The translations under genes and the position numbers were made by a program. From the NCBI RefSeq assembly GCF_000093025.1, contig NC_014207.1:186001-250000 (forward strand): a stretch of DNA of 64,000 nt, in the 5' to 3' direction. The notes under the pieces are model-generated. The model saw nothing but the letters and a program-made list of their open reading frames with translations, was not told the DNA's origin and made no database searches. Of this stretch, positions 1 to 7,157 are shown piece by piece. Positions within the stretch are counted from its first letter, which is position 1. Every line of letters starts with the position of its first letter. This DNA is from Methylotenera versatilis 301 (lineage in GTDB: Bacteria > Pseudomonadota > Gammaproteobacteria > Burkholderiales > Methylophilaceae).

Positions 1-1
1 C

Positions 2-1387
2 TATCCAGGATTGAATCAAGTATTTACCGATGCGCAGGGCAATCGGCTTTGGTATGCCGTTTCAAGAAATTTGGTTTATGACTACGGGCACACTGAGAAC
101 CCAATTATCAATCCTGGAATGATTAACCCTCCACATACAATTACACCATACATGCGACAAGGTGGAACTCAATCATATCCTTGGCTCACTGTTATAGATA
201 GGAATGGGAATTTAGTTTCAGATAGAGTTGCAGTCGTGATTATTGCACCTGGCAGTCCCTTAGAAAATCAAAATCGATCATCACCAGCACCAAATGCTAA
301 AGAGTTTTTAGATAGCTTTATGATTGGCGCAGCAAACTATAAAAATAGTGACTCATCTTTGGCAAATGAGGATTTTATCATGGGCGAAGATAGCAGAAAT
401 GTTCCAGCTAGCGACACCACTTATGTTAAACCTTATTATTTTAACGATAAGCTTGTTTACATTACGATTGATGAGTTGATGTATGCCCTAGAAAAACGTG
501 CATTACAAGAAACAAAAAGTGCACTTAATAAGTACTACACAGCAAATGGCTATTATCCATTTGCTTCAGGATTGGGATTAACAGCAAATCAAAATCAATG
601 TGTTCAAGGTAATTTAAGGGGGTTACTACCAGTTAGCGCCCCATCCACACATGCTTGTACCTGCACGGCATCAAGTAAGACATGTAGCTGTAATTTCAGC
701 ATATCAAGTTCAATTTCATTTACCAGAACTACTGGAAGTTTTGTGGCAACGGGTGGAGGTGTTAATGCTCCTATTGGTGCCTGTACTGTAAATCCTTTAA
801 CTACAGACACGTGTACATGCAATGGCGCAGGTAGCTGTCAGAGGGCATCTGGTGCCGTGCAGTTTAGTTGTGATGCCTGCGGTGTATGTGCTGCAACAGT
901 AGCAGGCACAAATAAGTTTGTAACAACGGGTGCATTTATTAGCCCTTCAGGTTCTTGTAACACAACATCAAGCACACAAGTTTCTTGTTTAAATAGTGCA
1001 GACGGATCGTTTTCATTAGGTTCTTGTAGTGTAAATGAAACGATAAAATCACTTCCAAGTGCAGGTGGTTTGTTACCCATATGGTTTACTGCAAATCAAT
1101 GGGAAAAATATATCGTGTACGCAGTTTCAGAAGATTGTAATTCGACTGGAGCCTGTATATCGACGGTATCTCCACCTAAGCTAAGTGTAGGGCTTAACAA
1201 AAATGTTAATGCAATTGTCGCTGGTTCAATTGCTAATCCGAATGGTTCATGTAGTATAGCCAGCTATTTAAGCGATGTTGAAAACACAAACGTAACAGTT
1301 AGCAATGGTATACAAGACTCTATCTACCAAAAGACTAACCCTAGAAGCCAGACAAATACGGATCAAGTTGTGGTCGTTACCCAATGA
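2..1387 (+). CDS. Pseudopilin-like protein with cysteine-rich insert, 5' truncated by window edge
   Basis: The frame is open to the window edge: codons before the TTG at 11 read Tyr-Pro-Gly, so the true start lies outside. I number residues from that TTG. Residues 160-190 have the post-helix segment of type IV pilin-like proteins (ALEKRALQETKSALNKYY followed by NGYYP). A W-x-x-Y-I-V-Y-A-V-S motif at about 364-373 has a shorter relative (LWYAVS) at 13-18. Between them, about 197-340 is Ser/Thr/Gly-rich and carries most of the 18 cysteines. The gene ends with an ATGA overlap on the next pseudopilin gene, so the two are co-translated. A role in a pilus or secretion pseudopilus is inferred. No close family is recognised. 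Confidence 0.6.
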   Translation, partial: YPGLNQVFTDAQGNRLWYAVSRNLVYDYGHTENPIINPGMINPPHTITPYMRQGGTQSYPWLTVIDRNGNLVSDRVAVVIIAPGSPLENQNRSSPAPNAKEFLDSFMIGAANYKNSDSSLANEDFIMGEDSRNVPASDTTYVKPYYFNDKLVYITIDELMYALEKRALQETKSALNKYYTANGYYPFASGLGLTANQNQCVQGNLRGLLPVSAPSTHACTCTASSKTCSCNFSISSSISFTRTTGSFVATGGGVNAPIGACTVNPLTTDTCTCNGAGSCQRASGAVQFSCDACGVCAATVAGTNKFVTTGAFISPSGSCNTTSSTQVSCLNSADGSFSLGSCSVNETIKSLPSAGGLLPIWFTANQWEKYIVYAVSEDCNSTGACISTVSPPKLSVGLNKNVNAIVAGSIANPNGSCSIASYLSDVENTNVTVSNGIQDSIYQKTNPRSQTNTDQVVVVTQ

Positions 1388-2133
1388 ATAATTATAGAAT
1401 ACAGTCAAACAACCTAGCTCGTCATAAAGGGTTTTCATTATTGGAAATGGCCGTAGTGCTAATTATCCTAGGTTTTGTACTGGGCGCAATACTAGCGCCT
1501 ATTCAAGCTCAGAGGCAAATGTTACATCAATCACAGACTGAAAATACATTAGAAGCTGCTAAAAAAGCGTTAATAGGTTTTGCTCAAACCAAAGGCAGAT
1601 TGCCTTGTCCTGCAATTGCAGGAGGTGGTGGAAGTGAAAAACCTTTAGGTGGTGGGGCTTGCACTCAGCAGATTGGATTGTTGCCAGCAGTAACGCTAGG
1701 TATTCAACCTATTGATAGTGATGGTTTTGCTGTCGATGCGTGGAACAACCCTATACGTTATGCTGTTACACAAGTAAATACAGCTGGAGGCGCGGGTACG
1801 CCAGACTTTACAACTTCGAGTGAAATGGCAAATGTTGGTATTAGTTTGTTAGCCCCAGATTTGCGAGTCTGTGCTACAGCTGCAAGTTGCACTGCAACAA
1901 TTAATCTAGCCAATAATGCAGTTGCGGTGATCTATTCACTCGGCGAATCAGGCTCACAAGCTTCTGGTGGCACGGATGAAACGGAAAATTTAAATGCTGT
2001 GGCAAATGTAGATACAGTTTTTGTTAGCCATGAGCCTAGCGCAACTGGCGGCAACGAGTTCGACCATATGATGGTTTGGATTTCTCCATACGTGCTTTAC
2101 AACGCCATGATTGAAGCTGGCCAGCTACATTAA
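1384..2133 (+). CDS. Prepilin-type N-terminal cleavage/methylation domain protein (pseudopilin)
   Basis: This 249-residue protein has a class III signal: a short basic leader, then Gly16 before FSLLEMAVVLIILGF, with the conserved Glu at +5 of the mature protein (residue 21). Prepilin peptidase should cut after Gly16 and methylate Phe17. The hydrophobic helix is followed by an amphipathic stretch, GRLPCPA and a globular part containing W-N-N-P-I-R-Y-A-V-T. It overlaps the upstream gene by four bases. It is too long for a major pilin, so a minor or pseudopilin of a type II secretion or type IV pilus-like machine is likely. The specific system cannot be named because the upstream operon is outside the window. 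Confidence 0.85.
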   Translation: MNNYRIQSNNLARHKGFSLLEMAVVLIILGFVLGAILAPIQAQRQMLHQSQTENTLEAAKKALIGFAQTKGRLPCPAIAGGGGSEKPLGGGACTQQIGLLPAVTLGIQPIDSDGFAVDAWNNPIRYAVTQVNTAGGAGTPDFTTSSEMANVGISLLAPDLRVCATAASCTATINLANNAVAVIYSLGESGSQASGGTDETENLNAVANVDTVFVSHEPSATGGNEFDHMMVWISPYVLYNAMIEAGQLH

Positions 2134-2138
2134 AACTT

Positions 2139-2885
2139 ATGAACGATAACCAACTTTTACGTTATAGCCGCCACATACTTTTACCGCAAGTTAGTTATGA
2201 AGGGCAAGATAAGCTAGTGCATAGTCACGCGCTGGTAGTGGGTGCGGGTGGTTTGGGTTCGCCTGTGGCTTTGTACTTGGCTGCTAGTGGTGTTGGCACA
2301 CTTACTATTTGTGATTTTGATGTGGTGGATTTGACTAATTTGCAGCGTCAGATTATTCATACCACACCAAGCGTGGGTATCAATAAAGCCGTTTCTGCGC
2401 AGCAAACTATTTACGAGATTAATCCTGAGGTGATTGTTAAAACCATACAGCAGAAATCAACTGAAGATGATTTTGCCGCATTGGTGGCGCAAGCAGATGT
2501 GGTGATAGATTGCAGTGATAATTTTGCTACACGCTATACGTTAAACAGACTTTGCGTGAAATTGAAAAAGCCGCTTGTTTCAGGCGCTGCACTTGGTTTT
2601 GAGGGGCAAATCACAGTTTATGATATGCGCTCAGATACCAGCCCGTGTTACCAATGTTTATTCCCTGATAATGGTGAAGATACAGATTTACGTTGTGCTA
2701 CAAATGGTGTTTTCGCCCCGCTAGTGGGCATGATAGGCACAACGCAAGCTGCGGAAGCTTTGAAGCTGTTGATGGGTATTGGTGAGAGTTTGCAAGGCCG
2801 TTTGTTGCTGCTAGATGCACTTGCTATGGAGTGGCGAACAATCAAGCTGAGTAAAGACCCAGCTTGTATTGTATGCTCAGCTTAA
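2139..2885 (+). CDS. moeB: ThiF/MoeB family adenylyltransferase (E1-like, activates ThiS/MoaD sulfur carriers)
   Basis: The 248-residue protein has the E1-like ATP-binding loop GAGGLGS at 35-41, the DxxDxxNLQRQ region at 61-71, and DCSDN at 124-128. It has a candidate catalytic Cys186 in DLRCATNGV and two zinc Cys pairs (170/173 and 243/246). This class adenylates the C-terminal Gly of MoaD or ThiS so that the carrier can take sulfur for molybdopterin or thiamine. Length and domain order are normal. It starts five bases after the pseudopilin gene but is unlikely to share its role. MoeB and ThiF cannot be separated by sequence alone; a MoaD/ThiS-like protein is encoded at 45417. Confidence 0.88.
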   Translation: MNDNQLLRYSRHILLPQVSYEGQDKLVHSHALVVGAGGLGSPVALYLAASGVGTLTICDFDVVDLTNLQRQIIHTTPSVGINKAVSAQQTIYEINPEVIVKTIQQKSTEDDFAALVAQADVVIDCSDNFATRYTLNRLCVKLKKPLVSGAALGFEGQITVYDMRSDTSPCYQCLFPDNGEDTDLRCATNGVFAPLVGMIGTTQAAEALKLLMGIGESLQGRLLLLDALAMEWRTIKLSKDPACIVCSA

Positions 2886-2887
2886 AG

Positions 2888-3730
2888 TTATTTACCGCCT
2901 ACCAAACTTTTAACTGCACCAACTAAATCACCCGGCATCACAATAATTTTACTATTTTCAGAAGCCGACATTTTTTGTAAAGCTGTAATGTAACGGTCAC
3001 CCAGTAAAAACATCGCAGATGCATTATTTTCTTTAACGGCTTCAGTAATAAATTTGATGGATTCCGCTGAGGCTTTTGCAGCAACCATTTGCGCTTCAGC
3101 ATCTTTACGAGCTGCTTCCAAACGCGCTTCTGCATTTAAGATGAGCGATTGCTTCGCACCTTCGGCCTCAGTTACCACAGCAACACGTTCACGCTCTGCA
3201 GCGGCTTGTCTTTCCATGGCATCTTGCATGTTTGGCGAAGGTTTAATGTCTTGAATTTCAACTGATTTAACGGTCAAGCCCCAATCTTGCGCTTCATCGG
3301 CAATCGCTTCTTTTAACTCAGCTTTAATACGGTCACGTGATGTCAGTGCTTGGTTTAGATCCATGCCGCCAATGATTGAGCGCAAGCTGGTTTGCACCAT
3401 GTTGCGCATCGCTTCTCTAAAGTTTTCAATGCCGTACACCGCGCGCTCTACGTCAGAAACGCGAATGAAGGCGATAGCATTAGCAAGAATCACAGCGTTG
3501 TCGCGTGTAATCACTTCTTGCTCAGGCACATCTAAAATAATGTCTTTGGTGGTGACTTTATAACTTACTTTAGTGAATATAGGGTTAATCACATGCAAGC
3601 CAGGGCTCAGCACGCCAGCAAATTTACCAAGGCGCTCTACGACCCATTCTTCACCTTGAGGAACAATCCGTACGCCCTTAATGATGGCGACAATAACTAA
3701 AAATATCAGTACAAAACTAAACGTGGTCAT
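2888..3730 (-). CDS. qmcA: SPFH/Band 7 membrane protein (QmcA/paraslipin type)
   Basis: The 280-residue protein has one N-terminal membrane helix (about 2-19), then a stomatin/prohibitin SPFH domain with V-P-Q-G-E-E-W-V-V-E-R-L-G-K-F near 23-37. An Ala/Glu/Arg-rich coiled coil follows near 185-220 and a short C-terminal tail. SPFH proteins form large ring or cage oligomers in the inner membrane and mark ordered membrane domains. The upstream neighbour on the same strand is an NfeD-like protein, the usual partner in this family, so they are probably one transcription unit. Function in this organism is inferred from the family. Confidence 0.88.
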   Translation of the reverse strand: MTTFSFVLIFLVIVAIIKGVRIVPQGEEWVVERLGKFAGVLSPGLHVINPIFTKVSYKVTTKDIILDVPEQEVITRDNAVILANAIAFIRVSDVERAVYGIENFREAMRNMVQTSLRSIIGGMDLNQALTSRDRIKAELKEAIADEAQDWGLTVKSVEIQDIKPSPNMQDAMERQAAAERERVAVVTEAEGAKQSLILNAEARLEAARKDAEAQMVAAKASAESIKFITEAVKENNASAMFLLGDRYITALQKMSASENSKIIVMPGDLVGAVKSLVGGK

Positions 3731-3783
3731 AGTGTTTTCCTAACACGGGGTTTGAAAATTAATCTTATTAAGATGAAGTGAAA

Positions 3784-4224
3784 TTACTTTTTTGAGATTT
3801 TTAATGCATTTCCAACAACGGCTACTACGCGTGCATCACTGCCAGATTCAATTGTTTCATCGGCAATTGCTGTCCATTCGCGGCTGCCCATTAGACCTTG
3901 AGCGAAGCGAATTTTACCATTTTGTTTTAGGCTAGCTGTTTCTATGACAGTACCAACTCGTCCAATTTCTTCACCTTGTGACTGACCAACACGAGTGCTG
4001 GTAGAAGTTTTTTTGTAATTGATACGCCAGATAGCTAGTGAGCTTAAAGATAAGGCCGCAAACGCGCTATATTGTATAGCCTCAGACGTGTTAGGAAATA
4101 GCCACATGATAACCGCGACGCACAAGGCGGCTACGCCAAACCACAGCACATAAAAAGTGCCTGTTGCCATTTCAACTGCAAGTAGTATGATTCCTATCGC
4201 AGCCCACATCCACATTGGGTCCAT
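3784..4224 (-). CDS. NfeD-like membrane protein (YbbJ type)
   Basis: A 146-residue short NfeD protein: three hydrophobic segments (about 5-22, 25-44, 50-67), then an OB-fold-like C-terminal domain (about 85-146) with GRVGTVIE, GSREWTAIAD and VVAVVGNALKI. It lacks the serine protease domain of long NfeD proteins. It lies 53 bases upstream of the SPFH gene on the same strand. NfeD and SPFH proteins are known partners in membrane-domain organisation or quality control. The 64-base gap to the divergent photolyase-like gene must hold both promoters. Confidence 0.88.
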   Translation of the reverse strand: MDPMWMWAAIGIILLAVEMATGTFYVLWFGVAALCVAVIMWLFPNTSEAIQYSAFAALSLSSLAIWRINYKKTSTSTRVGQSQGEEIGRVGTVIETASLKQNGKIRFAQGLMGSREWTAIADETIESGSDARVVAVVGNALKISKK

Positions 4225-4288
4225 GCTGATTTTCCTTGGTGAGTTTACATAAATAGTACATTAACATAAATTAGATGGAAATTATTCA

Positions 4289-5530
4289 ATGAAACCCGCA
4301 CAAAAATTGATCATTCCTCAAGACCGAAACGAGCGCTTACATTATATTAAGCGAATCTTTTCGGAAGCTAAAGGTGCAGATTTGCAAGCCGATTGGGCAG
4401 GTGGTCGTTTTGGTGCGCTTAAAAAACTCAATAGTATTGATGCGGTTGCTTACGATAGAAACCGTAATTTTTTAAACGGTTCAGTGACGCATTTATCACC
4501 ATATTTACGGCATGGCTGCGTAACATTGAATGAAGCATATGAATTCATTAAAAGGCGGTTCGATGCAAGCGCAGATAAACTCGTGTATGAACTTGCTTGG
4601 CGCGATTATTGGCGGCAGGTGTGGTTTAGCGAAGGCAATGCCATCTATAGTGACATGGAGCCGCCTAAAGTAGCGATTGGCCATGCGCCATTGAGCGAAG
4701 ATATTCGCCAAGGTAAAACGGGTTTGCCTTGTATGGATGGCTTTATCAACGAAGATTTATTCGCCACAGGCTATGTGCATAATCATGCTCGTATGTGGCT
4801 TTCGAGCTATATTGTGCATCACAGAAAAGTGGATTGGCGGCTTGCTGCTGATTGGTTTGAAGCGTATTTGATTGATGGCGATATTGCGAGCAATCACCTT
4901 TCATGGCAATGGGTTGCCTCAACGTTTAGCTCCAAGCCTTACTTCTTTAATAAAGAAAACCTCAGTCGTTATACTGGTGGCAAATACTGCGCTAACTGTC
5001 ACGTGCAATGTCCATTTGATGCCAGCTATGAAGCTTTGAACGATAAATTGTTTAATCAAACGCTAATACCCATTGCAAAACAATATGCACTGCCACCTTC
5101 GCCAAGAAATAAAGTTTCTCATTTCCCAGCCAAAGCGATATTTGTTCATGATGAAATGTTGTCATCAGCGCACGCTTTACTGCAAAAACCTTTTCCAAAG
5201 ATTTTTGTGTTCGATCCACATTTACACGGCACTTGGTCGCTTAATCGTTTGCAGTTTGTGGCAGATTGTTTGAGCGAAATGGAGAGCGTAGAGGTTTGGG
5301 TGGGCGATACTTACGAAATTTTGATGCAAAAAGGCATAGGGCAGCTAATTACGCAAAATACGCCAAATCTCAAAGTGAAAGAGCTATTATCACCTTTTGT
5401 GCCAGAATGGCAGCCAGTGGCTAAATTCGTCAATGTCGAAATTAGTGAAAAGCGCTTAAGACGCTTTTCTCGTTATTGGGAAAAAGTAGGGCCATTGGTG
5501 TTAAGTGGTACAGTAAGTGATAAGCATTAA
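4289..5530 (+). CDS. Photolyase/cryptochrome-like FAD-binding protein, apparently permuted
   Basis: The 413-residue protein starts directly with the helical FAD-binding domain of photolyases: THLSPYLRHG (67-76), ELAWRDYWRQVW (101-112), TGLPCMDGF (144-152), TGYVHNHARMW (160-170) and DGDIASNHLSWQWVA (196-210). The usual N-terminal alpha/beta antenna domain is missing there. After residue about 280 comes an alpha/beta-like segment, with AIFVHDEML, IFVFDP, SLNRLQFVADCL and VEVWVGDTYEIL, that resembles it. A Cys-x2-Cys-x3-Cys motif lies at 234-241. It probably binds FAD and acts in light-dependent repair or signalling, but the substrate is unknown. It is preceded by a plausible promoter region divergent from the NfeD gene. 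Confidence 0.8.
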   Translation: MKPAQKLIIPQDRNERLHYIKRIFSEAKGADLQADWAGGRFGALKKLNSIDAVAYDRNRNFLNGSVTHLSPYLRHGCVTLNEAYEFIKRRFDASADKLVYELAWRDYWRQVWFSEGNAIYSDMEPPKVAIGHAPLSEDIRQGKTGLPCMDGFINEDLFATGYVHNHARMWLSSYIVHHRKVDWRLAADWFEAYLIDGDIASNHLSWQWVASTFSSKPYFFNKENLSRYTGGKYCANCHVQCPFDASYEALNDKLFNQTLIPIAKQYALPPSPRNKVSHFPAKAIFVHDEMLSSAHALLQKPFPKIFVFDPHLHGTWSLNRLQFVADCLSEMESVEVWVGDTYEILMQKGIGQLITQNTPNLKVKELLSPFVPEWQPVAKFVNVEISEKRLRRFSRYWEKVGPLVLSGTVSDKH

Positions 5531-5569
5531 TAACAATAAATTAATATTAATAAAATTAAGGGGAGCTTA

Positions 5570-6130
5570 ATGATATTTTGGGTAATCGTAGTGGTAGTGG
5601 CTGTGTATTTCGTGGTGACTTATAACAGTTTAGTCAGCATTAAAAGTAATGTAGAAAAAGCATGGGCGAATATTGATGTGCTCCTTAAACAGCGTAATGA
5701 CGAGCTGCCAAAGTTGATTGATACATGCAAGGCTTACATGACGCACGAGGCGCAAACGCTAGAGAAAGTTATTCAAGCGCGCATGGGGATAGATGCAGCG
5801 CGCCAAATGCACGATGTTGCAGGGTTGAGCAAGGCGGAGTCAGCACTCAGTAGCAGTTTGGGCGGGCTATTCGCTGTTGCAGAGAGTTATCCGGATTTAA
5901 AAGCGGATCAAACCTTTATTAATTTGCAGCAACGTATTACGGGCTTAGAAAATCAAATAGCAGACAGACGCGAGTTTTATAATGATTCGGTCAATAATAA
6001 TAACGTCAGAATTAAGCAGTTTCCAGATGTCATTGTTGCGGGGTTATTTAATTTTGAACGTGCAGAAATGCTGAAATTTTCACGTGCTGAATTAGAGGAT
6101 GTGGATGTAAGCGCGCGTTTTAAAAGCTAG
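5570..6130 (+). CDS. lemA: LemA family protein
   Basis: A 186-residue LemA protein with one N-terminal membrane helix (1-18). The conserved segment from about 22, with NSLVSIKSNVEKAWANIDVLLKQR and NDELPKLIDTCKAYM, is followed by a four-helix bundle ending with FNFERAEMLKFSR. LemA proteins are membrane-anchored and have a poorly defined role. The start is supported by an AGGGGAG Shine-Dalgarno sequence. The gene sits 11 bases upstream of a GIDE-domain protein, a pairing often seen in Proteobacteria, which suggests joint membrane stress or proteolysis work. Confidence 0.92.
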   Translation: MIFWVIVVVVAVYFVVTYNSLVSIKSNVEKAWANIDVLLKQRNDELPKLIDTCKAYMTHEAQTLEKVIQARMGIDAARQMHDVAGLSKAESALSSSLGGLFAVAESYPDLKADQTFINLQQRITGLENQIADRREFYNDSVNNNNVRIKQFPDVIVAGLFNFERAEMLKFSRAELEDVDVSARFKS

Positions 6131-6141
6131 TTAGCTTTTTT

Positions 6142-7053
6142 ATGTTTAGAAAATTAAATGGCGCCAGCGTCAATTTTGTTACGTTGGCAGTAGTAGGCGG
6201 TGCTTTATTTGCTGCTTATAAATTGCATTTAAGCCAAACGGATAGGCAAACATGGTTTGTATTGTTATCAATTTCGCTCACTTTTAGCCTGTTTGCTGCA
6301 ATCTTTAATTATTGGCGATTACTTAAAATTACAGAGGCGCCAATATCTTCAATCGCTGCTGCAGCGCAAGGCTATATTGAGCTGCAAGGCACTGCAACAA
6401 CGCTAAAACCTTTTAAAACGCCTTATCACGGCATTCCTTGTGTGTGGTATCGAGCCTCGGTGTATGCCAATCATATTGAAAATCCTTACTCGAAAGGGGT
6501 GGTCGATAATCGGCTTTTGGAGTATTCGGAAAGCGATACTTTATTTCAATTAAAAGATGAATCTGGCACTTGTATGGTTAACCCCAATGGGGCGGAAATT
6601 ATCTTTTTTGAAAAACGTACATTTGTTAAAAATGACCATCGCTATGTAGAGGAATATTTACCTGCTGGTAAACGATTGTATGTATTAGGTCAGTTAGATA
6701 CGAGACATGATCAAGTTGATACTGAAGTCATTAACAAAGAAGTACGCGGCATTTTGACAGATTTAAAAACGCGTCCGCAGCAGATGTTAAATCGTTATGA
6801 CCATAACCGAAATGGCGAAATTGACATGGATGAATGGGAGCTAGCACGCCAAGATGCTATCAAACAAGCGCATGCTAAATACGCCATGAAAGCGCATACA
6901 GGTAGTTTTACTTTAGTTAAACCTACCGATCAACATTTGTTTTTAATTTCAGCTAAAGACCCACATGAATTAACAGCAAGTTACCGAATGTGGGCAATTG
7001 TCCATTTGCTGATGTTTACGATATTGCTTTTAGCTTTTATCAAACTTGCATGA
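6142..7053 (+). CDS. GIDE-domain membrane protein with an EF-hand loop
   Basis: The 303-residue protein has two N-terminal membrane helices (about 12-28 and 37-57) and a GIDE-type domain (about 75-205), with GYIELQGTATTLKPF and GIPCVWYRASVY. A last membrane helix lies at about 284-302. Residues 220-231 form a canonical 12-residue calcium loop, with Asp at 1, Asn at 3 and 5, Gly at 6, Ile at 8, Asp at 9 and Glu at 12. GIDE domains are named after a eukaryotic E3 ligase, but no RING finger is present, so ligase activity is not implied. It lies 11 bases after lemA. Calcium binding is predicted from the loop alone. Confidence 0.8.
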   Translation: MFRKLNGASVNFVTLAVVGGALFAAYKLHLSQTDRQTWFVLLSISLTFSLFAAIFNYWRLLKITEAPISSIAAAAQGYIELQGTATTLKPFKTPYHGIPCVWYRASVYANHIENPYSKGVVDNRLLEYSESDTLFQLKDESGTCMVNPNGAEIIFFEKRTFVKNDHRYVEEYLPAGKRLYVLGQLDTRHDQVDTEVINKEVRGILTDLKTRPQQMLNRYDHNRNGEIDMDEWELARQDAIKQAHAKYAMKAHTGSFTLVKPTDQHLFLISAKDPHELTASYRMWAIVHLLMFTILLLAFIKLA

Positions 7054-7157
7054 CATTTAAGTAGCTTTAGCTGTAATTATTTCTGCATGCTATAACGCAC
7101 CATACGTTGGTATGGCGGGGGAGTAAATTAGTACTTGCCTATGTTAAAATGTCGGCT

